This document shows, in pieces, positions 48,301-61,473 of a DNA stretch of 64,000 nt; the stretch's first letter is position 1; each line of letters starts with the position of its first letter. Origin of the DNA: Chamaecyparis obtusa (Eukaryota; Streptophyta; Pinopsida; Cupressales; Cupressaceae); the NCBI GenBank assembly GCA_027943335.1, contig BSBK01002078.1:355501-419500 (forward strand), in the 5' to 3' direction. A program made the position numbers and the translations under genes. The notes under the pieces were generated by a model. That model saw only the letters and a program-made list of their open reading frames with translations, did no database searches and was not told the origin of the DNA.

Positions 48301-51300
48301 GATAATATGTAATATCAAAGTAAGGTAGGTTGGATATTGAGCAGAATCATATGGATATCTATGAGTTAACAAAAAATAATAATTGAGTCACTAATTTTCA
48401 TTATTTTCTTTGTGAATAATATATTATAGCCTACATTGATTTTGTTTGAATATCCTCCTAAATTAAATATTCTCTTCTTTATATCTTCCAATGTGGAGAA
48501 GAGTTACATCTTTTCATCATATCTTCTCTTAAAAAGAGTGACAATTTTTCACAATCATTACTTTTTGAAATAGTCACAACTTTTCACCATTATAGTTGTT
48601 TGTGAGTGTTACAACATTTCATAACTTTTCCTTTTGAAGGAGCCACTTTCTCATTTTTTTCTTATTCTTTTTTCTGTTCCATTAATCTTTAGAGGGCTAG
48701 TCTTTTCTCAACTCACTCCTTTCTGAACCCCAACTTGGCAAGATGTAAGACCAAGGTGAGGCAGGTTGGGCATTGAGCTAATTCATATAGATACCTCTGA
48801 ATTAAAAAAAAGGAATTGACTCACCACTTTTCATTGTTGTCTTTTTAAATAATATATTATACCACACATTGATTTCATTTTAATGTCCTTGTAAATTGAA
48901 ACCTTCTCCCCTTTGTATCTTCCAATGTGGGGAGAGTTGCATTTGTTCATCATATATTTTCTTAGAAAGAGTCACAACCTTACACAATTGTCACTCTTGG
49001 AAAGAGTCACAACTTTTCACCATTTTTGTATTTTATGAATGTCACAACCTTTCATAACTTTTCCTTTTGAATGAATCAATTCTTTATTTTTATTCTTATT
49101 CCATTTTCTATTACATTAACCCTTAGAGGGCTAGTCTTGCCTCAACTCATCCCTTCTTGAACCCCAACTTGGCAATATGTAAGACCAAGGTAAGGTAGGT
49201 TGGGCATTGAGCCAAATTATGATGATACCTTTGAGTTAACAAACAAATTTAGATCACCACTTTTTGTTTTTGTATTTTTTAATAATATATTCTAACTCAC
49301 AGTGTTTTCACTTGAGTGTCGTAAATTGAAACCTTCTCCCCTTTATATTTTACAATGTGGGGGAGAGTCACATATCTGTATCATGTCTACCATTTGCAAT
49401 TGTCACAAGCTTTCACAATCACACCCTTCAAAATAGTCACAACCCTTCACCATTTCTCTTATTTATCAGTGTCACAATATTTCATAACTTTGTCTTTTGA
49501 AAGAGTTACTTTCTTAATTTTTTTTGTTCTTTTTTCTTTTCCATTAATTTTTAGAGGGTTAGTCTTGCCTCAGCTCACCCCTTCTTGAACTCCAACTTGG
49601 CAATAAGTAAGACCAAGGTAAGGTAAGTTGAGCATTGAGTTGAGTCATAAGGATATCTGTGAGTTAACACAGAAAAAAATTGAGTCACTACTTTTCATTA
49701 TTTCTTTTGTGAATAATATATTATGCCCCATATTGATTTTATTTAAATGTCTTTTAAAAATGAAACATTCTCCTCTTTCTATCTTCCAATGTGGGAAAGA
49801 GTTACATCTATTCACCGTATCTTCTCTTAGAAAGAGTGACAACTTTTTCTAATTGTCATTTTTTGAAAGAGTTACAACCTTTCACCATTATTTTCCTTTG
49901 TGAGTGTCACAACCTTTCATCACTTTTATTTTGAATGATTCACCTCTTTATTTTTTTCTTATTTTTTTTAATCTTCTATTAATCTTTAAAGGGCTAGTCT
50001 CTCTTCAACTCACCCTTTCTGAACCCCAACTTGGCAAGATGTAAGACCAAAGTAAGACGGGTTGGACACTGAGCTAATTCATAGAGATACCTCTAAATAA
50101 AGAAAGAGAGGAATTGATTCACCACTTTTCATTATTGTCTTTTAGAATAATATATTATACCATACATTGATTTTATTTTAACATCCTCGTAAATTGAAAC
50201 ATTCTTCCATTTGTATCTTCCAATGTAGGGGAGAGTCACATCTCTTCATCATATTTTTTTTTATAAAGAATCACAACTTTTCATAATTGCCACTTTTTGA
50301 AAGAGTCACAACTCTTCACCATTTTGTGTCCTTTGCAAATGTCACAACCTTTCATAACTTTTTCCTTTTGAATAAATCACTTCTTTATTTTCTTAATTTT
50401 TTTGCTATTACATTAATGCTTAGAGGACTAGTCTTGCCTCAACTCACCCCTTCCTGAACCTCAACTTGGCAATATGTAAAATCAAGGTAAGGTAAGTTAG
50501 GCATTGGACCAAGTCACAAGGATACTTATGAGTTAACAAAAAAAATTGAATCACCACTTTTTATTATTGCCTTTTTGAATAATATATTATACCCTACATT
50601 GATTTCACTTGAATGTCCTAAATTGAAACCTTCTCCCCCTTATATCTTACAATGTGGGGGAGAGTCACAATTCTTCATCATATTTACCATTTGCAATCAT
50701 CACAAGCTTTCACAATCGTCATCTTTTTAAAGAATCACAACCCTTCACTATTTTTATTATTTGTCAGTGTCACAACTTTTCATAAGTTTGTCTTTTGAAA
50801 GAGTCACTTTATTAATTTTTTAAATTTTTTTCTCTTCCATTAATTCTTAGAGGGCTAGTCTTGTCTCAACTCACCCATTTTTGAATCTCAATTTAAAAAT
50901 ATGTAAGACCAAAGTAACGTAGGTTGAGCATTGAGCTGGGTCATAGGGATATCTGAGTTAAAAAAAAATAAAAATTGAGTCACCATTTTTTATTATTTAC
51001 TTTTGTGAATAATATATTATACCCCACATTAATTTCATTTAAATGTCCTCCTAAAATGAAACTTTCTGCACTCTTTATATCTTCCAATATGGGGGAAGAG
51101 TTACATCTTTTCACCATATTTTTATTAGAAAGAATAACAAATTTTCATAATTGCCACTTTTTGAAATAGTCACAACCCTTCACCATTATTATCCTTTGCG
51201 AGTGTTACAAATTTTCATAACTTTTTCTTTTTAAGGAGTCACTTTCTTATTTTTTTATTATTCATTTTTCTCTTCCATTAATCTTTAGAGGGCTAGTCTC

Positions 51301-54300
51301 TCCTTGACTCACTCATTTTTGAACCCCAACTTGGCAAGATGTAAGACCAAGGTAAAATATGTTGGATACTGAGCTAATTCATATACATATCGCTAAATTA
51401 AAAAATAAAATTGACTAACCACTTTTCACTGTTATCTTTTTTAATAATATATTATAACATGCATTAATTTTATTTTAATGTCCTCTTAAATTGAAACCTT
51501 CTCCCCTTTATATCTTCCAATGTGGGGGAGAGTTGCATCTTTTCATCATATTTTTTTTTAGAAAGAGTCAGAACCTTTTATAATTTTCACTCTTCCAAAG
51601 AATCACAACTCTTCACCATTTTTGTCATTTGCGAATGTCATAATTTTTTCGTTTGAATGACTCACTTCTTTATTTTTTTTTTATTACATTAATCTTTAAA
51701 TGATTAATTTTTTCTCAAATCACCCCTTCCTGAACTCCAACTTGGAAATATGTAAGACCAATGTAAAGTAGGTTGGGTATTGAGCCAAGTCACAAGGATA
51801 CATCTAAGTTAACAAAAAAAATTGAATCACCACTTTTTATTTTTGTCTTTTTGAATAATATATTATAACCCACATTGATTTTAGTTGAATGTCATAGATT
51901 GAAACCCTATCCATTGTGTATCTTCAAATGTGGGGGAGAGTCACATCTCTTCATTGTGTCTACCATTTGCAATCGTCACAAGCTTTCAAAATCGTCACCT
52001 TTCAAAATAGTCACAACCTTTCACCATTTTTATTATTTGTCGGCGTTACAACCTTTCATAACTTTACCTTTTGAAGGAGTCACTTTCTTAATGTTTTTAT
52101 TCATTTTTCTCTTATATTAATTCTTAGAGGGGTAGTCTTGTCTAAGCTCACCCCTTCTTGAACCCCAACTTGGAAATATGTAAGACTAAGGTAAGGTAGG
52201 TTGGGCATTGAGTTGAGTCATAGGGATATCTATGAGTTAACAAAAAAAGAATTGAGTCACCAATTTTTATTATTTTTTTTTGTGAATAATATATTATACC
52301 TTACATTGATTTCATTTGAATGTCCTCCTAAAATGAAACATTCTCTTTTTTATTTCTTCCAATGTGGGGAAGAGTTATATTTTTTCACCATATATTCTCT
52401 TAGAAAGAGTGACAAGTTTTTACAATTGCCACTTTTTGAAATAGTCACAACCCTTAACCATTATTGTCTTTTGCAAGTGTTACAACCTTTCATAACTTTT
52501 TCTTTTGAAGGAATCACTTCCTTATTCTTTTTATTCATTTTTCTATTTCATTAATTATTAGAGGGATAGTCTCTCCTCAACTCACCCCTTTCTGAACCCC
52601 AACTTGACAAAATGTAAGACCAAGGTAAGGCAGGTTGGGCACTGAACTAATTCATAGAGATACATTTGAATTAAAAATAAAATTGACTCACCACTTTTCA
52701 TTATTGTCTTTTTTAATAATATATTATACCACATTGATTTCATTTTAATGTCCTCATAAATTGAAACCTTCTCCCCTTTGTATCTTCCAATGTGAGGGAG
52801 TGTTGCATCTCTTCATCATATCTTTTCTTAGAAAGAGTCACAACCTTTAACAATTGCCACTCTTCGAAAGATTCATAACTTTTTTTTTTGAATGACTTCC
52901 TTATTTTTCTTCTTATTCCTTTTTCTATTACATTAATCCTTAGAGGGCTAGTCTTGCCTCAACTAACCATTTTTTAAACCCCAACTTGGCAATATGTAAG
53001 ACCAAGGTAAGATAGGTTGAGAATTGAGCCATGTCACAAGAATACCTCTAAGTTAACAAAAAAAAATTGAATCACCACTTTTTATTTTTGTCTTTTTGAA
53101 TAATATATTATACTCCACATTTAATTCACTTGAATGTTTAAATTGAAACATTCTCCCCTTTGTATCTTTCAATATAGGGAGAGTCACATCTCTTCATTAT
53201 ATCTACCATTTGCAATCATCATAATCTTTCACAATCACCACCCTTTAAAATATTGACAACCCTTCACTGTTTCTATTATTTGTCGGTGTTATAACTTTTC
53301 ATAACTTTACCTTTTGATGAAGTCACTTTCTTTAATTTTTTTATTCTTTTTTCTCTTTTATTAATTCTTAGAGGGCTAGTATTACCTTAGCTCACCCATT
53401 CTTGAAACCTAACTTGACAATATGTAAAACCAAGGTAAGGTAGGTTGGATATTAAGCTGAGTCATAAAGATATTTGTGAGTTAACAAAAAAAAAAATTAA
53501 GTCACCAATTTTCATTATTTTCTTTTGTGAATAATATATTATACCTTACATTGATTTTGTTTGAATGTCCTTGTAAAATGAAACATTCTCCTTTTTGTAT
53601 TTTCCAATGTGGGGAAGAGTTACATCTCTTCACTATATCTTCTCTTATAAAGAGTGACAACTTCTCACAATTGCCACTTTTTGAAATAGTCACAACCTTT
53701 CACCATTATTGTCATTTGTGAGTGTTACAACCTTTCATAACTTTTCATTTTGAAGAAGTCACTTATTTTTTTAATTCATTTTTCTATTGCATTAATCCTT
53801 AGAGGGCTTGTCTCTGTAACTCACCCCTTCTTGAACCCCAACTTGGCAAGATGTAAGACCAAAGTAAGGTAGGTTGGGCACTGAGATAATTCATAAAGAT
53901 ACCTTTGATTAAAAAAAAAAAATCGACACACCACTTTTCATTGTTGTCTTTTTGAATAATATATTATACCACACATTGATTTCATTTTAATGTCTTCATA
54001 AATTGAAACCTACTCCCCTTTGTATCTTCCAATGTGGGGAAGAGTCACATCTCTTCACCATGTTTTCCCTTTGTAGTTGTCACTACCTTTTATAATTGTC
54101 ATCTTTCAAAAGAGTCACAACCTTTCACCATCTCTGTCATTTGCGAGTGTCATAACCTTTCATAATTTTTCCTTTTGAAGAAGTCACTTATTTTTTTTCT
54201 TATTCTATTTTCACTCTCATTAATTTTGAGAGGGCTAGTTTTGCATCAACTCACCCATTCATGAACCTCAACTTGAAAATATGTAAGAGTAAGGAAAGAT

Positions 54301-54390
54301 AGGTTGGGCACTGGGTTGAGTCACAAATTAGATACATTTGAGTTAACAAAAAAAAAAGTATGTCAGCACTTTTCATTGTTGCCTTTGTGA
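45390..54390 (+). repeat. Trimeric higher-order blocks (~1.3 kb)
   Basis: One monomer type (TTGAGTCACCACTTTTCATTA before the landmark) recurs at 45822, 47116, 48414, 49711, 51007, 52284 and 53526. A second (ATTGACTCACCACTTTTCAT) is at 46253, 47544, 48850, 50145, 51440, 52715 and 53956. A third (GAATCACCACTTTTTATTTT) is at 46670, 47980, 49280, 50577, 51855 and 53097. Spacing is 1,242-1,298 bp. Confidence 0.85.
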
Positions 54391-55220
54391 ATAATATATT
54401 ATACTCCTCATTGATTTCACTTGAATGTCCTCCTAAAATAAAATTTTCTCCCTTTTATATCTTCTAATATCATGGAGAGTCACACTTCGTCATCATGTCA
54501 TCCCTTTGCAATCATCACAACCATTCACAATTGTCACCTCTCGAAATAATTACAACCCTTCACTATTTTTTGTCTTTTGTGAGTGTCACGACTTTTTATA
54601 ACTTTTTATTTGAATGAGTCACTTTCTTTTCTTTTTTTTCTATTTTCTATTCCATTAATTCTTAAAGGGCTAGTTTTATCTCAATTCGCCCCTTCTTGAA
54701 CCCCAACTTGGCAATATGTAAGACTAATGTAAGACAATTTGGGTATTGAGATGAGTCATAGAGATACCTTTGAGTTAAAAAAAAGAAGAATTGAGTCTCC
54801 ACTTTTCATTGTTTCATTTGTGAATAATATATTATACCCCACATTGATTTTATTTGAATGTCCTTTTAAAATGAAACATTATCCTTTTATATTTTCCAAT
54901 GTGGGGGAGAGTCACACCTCTTCATCATATCTATTTTTTACAATTGTCACAACCTTTCACAATTTCCACCCTTCGAAATAGTCAACACCCATCACCATTT
55001 ATTCATTTGTGAGTGTCACAACCTTTCATAACTTTTCCTTTTGAAAAACTACTTCTTTATTTTTCTTTTCATTTCTTTTTTTTTTCTATTAATTTTTTCT
55101 CTAATCACAAATTTTATTTTTTCTTCCTTCCTCTCTCCCCATTCAAATGAAGTAATCTTCTCCCTTTTTGTATCTCATGTTTAAGGGAGTCATAACCTTC
55201 CACATCATGTCTTTTAACCT

Positions 55221-55772
55221 TTTATTAACTTATTTTTAATTATGTTATATTTTAATTTTGTCCTTTTATATTTTTGTTTTCTTAAATTTTAAAGTTAGTA
55301 TTATTGTTTATTACTAAATACTATTTTAAAAATGAGATATTACACCAAATCATTTATCTAATTATTGTTAATCATACAAAAGTCACCAATTCTTTAGAGC
55401 TAGTCAACAAAATTTGAGTTCAATTTTTCAACACAATGCTTGCACCCTATCAAATAATTCATAAAATTCATTATAAATCATTGTGAATTTTGAATCCGTG
55501 ACCATCCTCAATGTGAGAAATGATTCTTAAGTCATAAGTCACCTATGCTACAAATGTTTACATGCCACTTAGTCTTATTTACACCTTTTTAATGAATGGA
55601 CAAAATAAATCAACATCAAAATAAGATCTCAAGACCTTTCAATTACAATTTCAACACTTTATTCAACTCTAATAGTAAGACTTGATACTTTAATTATTAT
55701 ATTAGAATACATAAACATTTTTATTTAATCACAAAGTTCAATATGAAAATACTTCTATAAATTGGAGCTATG
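55221..55772. other. AT-rich spacer, no gene seen
   Basis: Between the satellite end and the copia element; nothing recognisable. Confidence 0.5.
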
Positions 55773-57037
55773 TGTTGGAGATTTGCCAACAGGCCAGTAC
55801 TGACTATATGTTTGTCATTGATGACAACATATGGAAAGTAGCATGCATGGAAGTCTTATGCAGTAAGCTTTTAGTATATGTAGCATGGACATGATATCAT
55901 GGGCGTAGAGGTTAACTGTTAGTACAGACAGTTATATAGCAGCTGGTGTCAGCAGTGTTCCTGATAGAGTAACATACAATGTTCTATGTATGGTTGTCCA
56001 TACAGTTATCATAGAGCCTTGTGCGCTTGGATATATGTTGAAGACATATTAGTGATATTTTAGTTATGGATGCATAGTCCGTTGATGAGTAGAAGTGAAG
56101 TTATGCAGTTGCTATTCACCAGCAGCAGTTTCATGTGTTTGTTCAGAAGAGCTGACATAGATTTTATTGGTTCTTTAGTTGCACCTATCTTTAGGGTATG
56201 CGCCCTTGGAGTTAAGCTTGGAGAAGTGTTATTGATGTTTTGTTATGAGTGCATGAGTTAATTTAGCTTACAGAGAAAGTTCCAGTTGTTTTGGTAGAGC
56301 CAACAATGTGTAGCGTGCATCTACAATTATCTTATTGGACAGGTCCCAGAATGTGTTGCATGCATTATAGAGCTAACATAATGTTTGTTAGAGTTTGTTA
56401 TGGTTTCTCTAATATTATTTCAAGGTGGTTCTAATAGACTGACTTGATTATATCATTTGGAGGAAAGATATTTATAGGCAGTCATTTGTGATTGTTTGAG
56501 TGTGGTTCATGGTTGACTAAGCACAACAGAGCAGAGTGTGCGAAGTGTTGAGCCATAAGAAGAAGGTCTATGTGACTAAGTAAAGTACTTGTGATATTCA
56601 TTGGAACTGATCCAGATATAAGGTCAAAGTACAGTTCACCAAGATCTAGATATAGTGTGTATCTGTTATTCAAAAGGTTGTAACCTTCGCCCATTTGAGC
56701 AGTGAGCTCTTGGACAGTGTATCCTCTCCCCTAACAGGGTCCAACCCTTGACTAGGTCTACTATACTTAATATATTGTAAAGCTACTCCTAACAAGGTAA
56801 AGGATCTTCTAACAAAAATCATTATACACTAGTATAGAATATTAGTGGGTATCAAGTCCCACCGGGGTTTTTACCTATTTGGGTTTACCCATAACTAAAA
56901 TATTGGTGTTGTGTTCATGTGTTCTTTCATTGTGTTTATACTTTATGTTTAAGTATACTTAATTGGATAAATAATTGAATCTTATAGATAACTTATTCAC
57001 CCCTCCTCTTAGTTATCTCTTGGGACTATTCCTAACA
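55773..57037 (+). repeat. 5' LTR of copia element (1,265 bp)
   Basis: Starts TGTTGGAGATTTGCCAACAG and ends GGGACTATTCCTAACA. Promoter and polyadenylation signals are expected inside; TATATA-like sequences occur but none is decisive. Confidence 0.95.
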
Positions 57038-57055
57038 ATTGGTATCAGAGCCAAG
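57038..57055 (+). promoter_or_regulatory. Primer-binding site (initiator Met tRNA)
   Basis: ATTGGTATCAGAGCCAAG directly follows the LTR; TGGTATCAGAGC is the standard complement of the plant initiator tRNA 3' end. Confidence 0.95.
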
Positions 57056-57094
57056 TGCCTCGAAGAGAAAGTTTAATAGCTTGAGGTTGATTAG

Positions 57095-58267
57095 ATGGTG
57101 TACTTTAGGAAAGAAAGTCATAAGTTTGATGGAGAGAATTATCTTGATTGGAAGAACAAGATGGTGACTCATTTGTAGTGCATTGCTTTTGAAGTTTTTA
57201 ATGTAACTATCAAAGCAGCCAAGATTCCTACTTTAGAAGACCTTGTAAAAGATGATGCTACTGACACACAAAAGGAATTGTTTCATCATAATTCTATTGC
57301 CAAAGAAGCCCTTATCAGTGCCTTATATGATGGTGAATTTTCAAAAGTAAAAAAGGTAGATATAGCCCATAAAATATGGAAGCACGTAGAAGACATATTT
57401 GAAGGAGACAAACAAGAAAATGATGTGCACAAAAAGACATGGAAGAAAATATACAATGCATTAGAAATGTTGCTTAAGAAAAATATCAGAGCTTACAATT
57501 AGAGGATTAATGAAGCAGTTTCTGGAATCAGGAACAATGGTGGAGAGATTTTAGAAGAGGACATTATGGACAAGTTAATGACTACCCTCACTCCTAAATA
57601 TGAAAGAAAGATCAACATCCTTGATGAGACCATGCAGCTTACATCAAATTTCAAGAGAGAGACCTTGATCAACAAAATCTCAGCTTTTGAGATTTCAAGA
57701 TTGAAGATAGAACCAAAGAGTGAGACAACTTTCAAAGCAACAGTACATGGTAAGAAATCTGCAAACACTTCTGGTAATTTTGATGATGATGATGAAGATA
57801 AAACATTAGATGATTTTATTGCTATGATTGCCAAAAGAGAAAATAAAGGAAAAGGAAAATATGAAGGTCAATTATCATTTAAGTGCTTTTCATGTAATAA
57901 GATCGGTCGCTTTGCATCTAAGTGTCCCACTAGAGCTAGAAAGTTCAAGAAGGATTACAAGCCTAAGTATTCTAAGGAATGCTACTATGCTGGAGATGGA
58001 GTTTTAGATGAAGAATCTGATGAAGAAGAAATTGGATTCATTATTGTTATAGAAAAAATGAATAAAAAGACAGTTCATGAAGATAAGAAAGAAAATCAAG
58101 AGCTAGCATTGATTTCACAAGCTGACATAAGGACAGACTGGATTATAGACAGTGGATGTTCACATCACATGACAGGTGATAAAGGAAAGTTTGTTCATTT
58201 GGATAAATATAATGGTGGTATGGTCAAATTTGGAGACAACACTCCTAAACCAATAGTTGGTAGATGA
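57095..58267 (+). pseudogene. copia gag and protease region
   Basis: Start ATG at 57095 reads MVYFRKESHKFDGENYLDWK, the usual copia gag opening (F.G.NY..W). Stops at 57176 and 57500 break it. A gag core (KVDIAHKIWKHVEDIFEG) follows, then an N-term nucleocapsid lead-in (DDFIAMIAKRENKGKGKYEG) and a zinc knuckle at 57884-57925, CFSCNKIGRFASKC. The knuckle's histidine is replaced by arginine (codon CGC, 57908-57910). The aspartic protease starts at WIIDSGCSHHMTGDKGKF, with the DSG triad at 58148-58156. A TGA ends this piece at 58265-58267; the same frame continues beyond it. Gag would build the particle and protease would cleave the polyprotein. Both are dead here. Confidence 0.93.
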
Positions 58268-59320
58268 GCCATCACCTTGGATGGAAAGAATAGTACTAAT
58301 GATGTTCTTTATGTTGATAGTTTGAAACATAACCTTCTCAGTGTTTGACAGTTACTTGGAAAAGGCTATCATTTGGAGTTCAAAGATGACAAATGCATCA
58401 TTAACAACAAAGATTATGTTATGATTGCATTAGGTTCAAAGACAAGAGGTAATATTTTTCAACTCAATTCAGAAGCTAGTTGTTTTGTTGCTAAAGTTGA
58501 TGACAGTTGGTTGTGGCATAAAAGACTATGTCATATCAATTTTGATAACATAGTAAAGATAAGCAATGTTAAGGCAGTAAGAGATCTACCTAGCATTGCA
58601 AAGCCAGTTGATACTATATGCAGGGAATGTGTGATGGGGAAGCATGTGAGAAATTCTTTTAGGAGCAAGCAGAATTCAGCAGAGAACAAGTTGGATCTGA
58701 TTCATATAGACCTATGTGGTCCAACTCAAACAAGATCATACTATAGTGAAAGGTATTTCATTTTGTTTGTTGATGATTATACTAGGATGACGTGGGTTGC
58801 ATTCTTGAAAGATAAGTCAGAAGCATTTGAGAAATTCAAAATATTCAAAGCTAAGGTTGAGAATGAATCTGGACTAAAGATAAAATGTTTGAGATTAGAT
58901 AGAGGAGGATAATTCACCTTTGACAGATTCTATGAGTACTGCAAAGAACATGGCATAAATAGATAGTTAAGTGCACCTAGAACCCCTCAGCAGAATGGAA
59001 TTGTAGAAAGAAGGAATAGGATCATTCTTGATACAATGCACACCATTATGATAGAAGGAAAAGTTACACACACCTATTGGAGAGATGCGGTCAATACAAC
59101 AATTTATACCATCAATAGAATTCAATTGAGGCCAGGCACTGACAAAACACCATATGAGCTATGGTTTGGTAATGTTCCTATAGTAAAATACTTTAGAAAC
59201 TTTGGAAGCAAGTGCTACATCAAGAGGGATGAAGCAGTAGGCAAGTTTGATGCAAGAAGTGATGAAGGTATTTTTCTTGGTTACTCTACTAAAAATAAAG
59301 CTTATAGATATTTCAATTTA
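58268..59320 (+). pseudogene. copia integrase region
   Basis: In the same frame as gag. A protease tail (VLYVDSLKHNLLSV) and a TGA near 58347 precede it. The zinc-binding part has WLWHKRLCHINFDNI then CRECVMGKH, the HH-CC pattern. The catalytic core has HIDLCGP (first Asp, ~58706), FVDDYTR, LRLDRGG (second Asp, ~58900) and NGIVERRNR (Glu, 59006-59008), so the D,D,E triad is present. A TAA at 58910-58912 and a TAG at 58964-58966 interrupt it. The end has the copia GKF/GYS motif (EGIFLGYSTKNKAYR, ~59262-59310). It would join the DNA copy into the genome. Confidence 0.93.
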
Positions 59321-60640
59321 AGATTGAAAAAGAAGAACCTAGACCCTCCACTAGTGAGACAGTCATTGAGGAAATGTTTGACAGTATTGATGTGTTATTC
59401 AATGACCCTGAGACAAGTGAAAAAAATACTTCTAAGGCTGATGAGTCAACAACACCTAAAGTTCCAAAGTTTACATCAAGAAATCATTCCAAGGCAGACA
59501 TCATTGGAGATCAGAGTAGCAAAGTCTTAACAAGGTCACAAGCAAAGAACACATCTAGCAATGAAGTGATATGTTTACTATCACAGATTGAACCTTTAAG
59601 TGTTGAAGATGCTTGTAATGATTTAGATTGGCATGATGCTATGAAAGAAGAACTTGATCAGATTATTAAGAATGAAACTTGGGAACTAGTCCCAAGACCT
59701 ATTGATAAGAATGTGATTGGAACAAAGTGGATATTCAAAAATAAGATGAATGAAGATGGTACAATAGTAAGAAACAAAGCAAGATTAGTATGTAAGGGAT
59801 ATGTGCAAAGATAAGGCATTGATTATTTAGACACATTTGCACCTATGAGCATATTAGAAGCCATTAAGTTGTTTTTAGCCTATGCTACAGTAAAAAAAAT
59901 TCAAATTTTATCATATGGATGTCAAGTCAGCATTCCTGAATGGAGATTTGAAAGAAGTATACATTGAGTAGCTAGAAGGATTCACCTTATCAGACAGACC
60001 TGATATGGTATGCAGATTAAAGAAGGTCCTCTATGGACTTAAGCAAGCCCCTAGAGCATGGTATGAGAGACTAGATGGATACTTAACAAAGATTGGATTC
60101 AAGAAAGGAGCAACAGATTGTAATCTAATCATTAGAGAGACATCTAAAAGTTTGTTACTTGTAGCTATATTTGTTGATGACATTATCTTTGGAGGTAATG
60201 ACAAAATTAGTGTTGAATTTGCCAAAGAAATGAAGAATGAGTTTGAGATGAGTATGATTGGTCCTATCAAATACTTTTTGGGACCAAATGTGTAGTAGAC
60301 AGAAAAATGAATTTTTATTAATCAGTCAAAGTATGTGAAAGAGATACTGAAGAAATTCAAGATGGATGATTGCAAGCTAGTAGAAACCCCTATGATCACT
60401 GGATGCAAGCTTACTAAAGAATATGACTCACCAATGGTAGATATAGCATTGTATAAGTCTATGATTGGTAAACTCATATATCTTACTTAGACTAGACCTG
60501 ATATTTCTAATGCAGTTGGCATAGTTGGAAGATTTGCAGCATAACCTAAACAAAGTCACCTCATGGCAGTAAAGAGAATATTTAGATACTTGCAGGGCAC
60601 TATAGATTATGGTCTATGGTATCCTAATGTAGAAATGTTG
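59321..60640 (+). pseudogene. copia reverse transcriptase region
   Basis: After a frameshift in an A-rich run near 59330 the reading frame is +2. The stretch from ETVIEEMFDSIDVLFN through the linker to WELVPRPIDKNVIGTKWIFK and RNKARLVCKGY is the start of copia RT. A stop at 59812-59814, an A-run frameshift near 59890, a TAG at 59969-59971 and the frame with LKKVLYGLKQAPRAWYERLD follow. The polymerase active site is FVDDIIFGG (60170-60196), where VDD carries the metal-binding aspartates. Further stops are at 60293-60298, 60488 and 60542. It would copy the element RNA into DNA. Confidence 0.93.
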
Positions 60641-61122
60641 AGCTTCATGTGTACACGGATGCAGATTGGGAAGGATGTATTGATGACATAAAGGGTACTT
60701 TAGGTGGAGCAATGTTTCTTGGTGATAGACTTGTCACTTGGACAAGAAAGAATGAAAATTATATTTCTCAGTCAACAGCAGAAGTAGAGTATGTTGCACC
60801 ATCCTTAAATTGTTCTACAATTATTTGGATTAAGAAGATGATAAATTTTTTTGGAATTTAGATTGATTATCCTATTGTTATTCATTGTGATAACACTAGC
60901 ACTATCACTATGTCAAAGAACCCTATGATGTATGCAAAGACAAAACACATTGAGATCAAGTATCACTTCCTAAGAGAGAAAGTGGTAGAGAAAGAAGTCA
61001 AGTTGGACTATGTGAGTACTAAACATCAGATGGCAGATATATTCACAAAGCCCTTGCCTAAGGATACTTTTGAGTATCTTAGGGAGAAGTTGGGAGTAAT
61101 TCCCTTCCCTGATTCTGCTTAG
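60640..61122 (+). pseudogene. copia RNase H region
   Basis: Opens with VYTDADWEGCIDDIKGT (first acidic residues, ~60646) in the +2 frame after the third frameshift. SQSTAEVEYVA (~60769-60801) is the usual SSTEAEY motif, and HCDNTS is retained after a TAG at 60859-60861. It ends with the copia tail KHIEIKYHFLREKV and DYVSTKHQMADIFTKPLPKD, stopping at a TAG (61120-61122). It would degrade the RNA strand during reverse transcription. Confidence 0.93.
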
Positions 61123-61473
61123 GAGAAAGAAGGAAAGGCATTAGTCTTTTGGGACTAATGGAAGGTTGACTACTCCACCTTAGGAGTAGTACCAGTGCTT
61201 AAAATGAATGGCACCCTCTACCATTGATGTCAAAGGGGGAGTAATATATAGAGTCATGAAAAATAGAAAAAAAAAGAGGAGTAATATACTAAGGGGGAGA
61301 AACATTCAACTATGACAGTAGTATAGTTGAGGAAATTGAGAATATTAGAAAATATTGTAGCAGATAGAGGATTCATCCTTGGAGAGTTTTGAAGAGGAAA
61401 TGGAGAATGTTATAAAAGAAATGTTCATTTGGGTTGGTGGTGGTTTTTCATTCCACATGTTACCATCAATGCC
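61123..61473 (+). other. 3' untranslated part of copia element
   Basis: Purine-rich, non-coding; contains AAGGGGGAG-type runs (~61233, ~61293) that resemble extra purine tracts. Confidence 0.7.

Larger units (their letters stand above)
38797..55220 (+). repeat. Satellite array, ~432-bp monomers, about 37 copies
   Basis: The motif AATAATATATTAT marks each monomer and recurs about every 430 bp from 39074 to 54820. Conserved blocks per monomer: CACCCCTTCCTGAACCCCAA then CTTGGCAATATGTAAGACCA and AGGTAAGGTAGGTTGGGCAT; GAGTTAAC-A(n)-TTGAGTCACCAC; ATTGAAACCTTCTCCCCTTT then GTATCTTCCAATGTGGGGGA; and three or four GTCACAACCTTTCA-type subrepeats. The final copy (to ~55220) is diverged. Short open frames inside it recur with the monomer and have no coding meaning. 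Confidence 0.95.

Noticed and set aside
40073..54981. Dozens of 60-117-codon frames with recurring peptides (NNILYPTLISLECP and similar)
   Set aside because: They recur once per satellite monomer and differ by frameshifts between copies; no domain, so by-products of the repeat.
38797..55220. Possible CRISPR-like array
   Set aside because: Units are ~432 bp and repetitive throughout, with no short repeat/unique spacer alternation. The DNA is eukaryotic.
56482..56694. Minus-strand frames in both copia LTRs (also 62206-62415)
   Set aside because: They appear in both LTR copies because the LTRs are duplicates; no domain.
57499..57834. Minus-strand 111-codon frame
   Set aside because: Lies antisense to the copia gag, where the sense frame has clear gag features.
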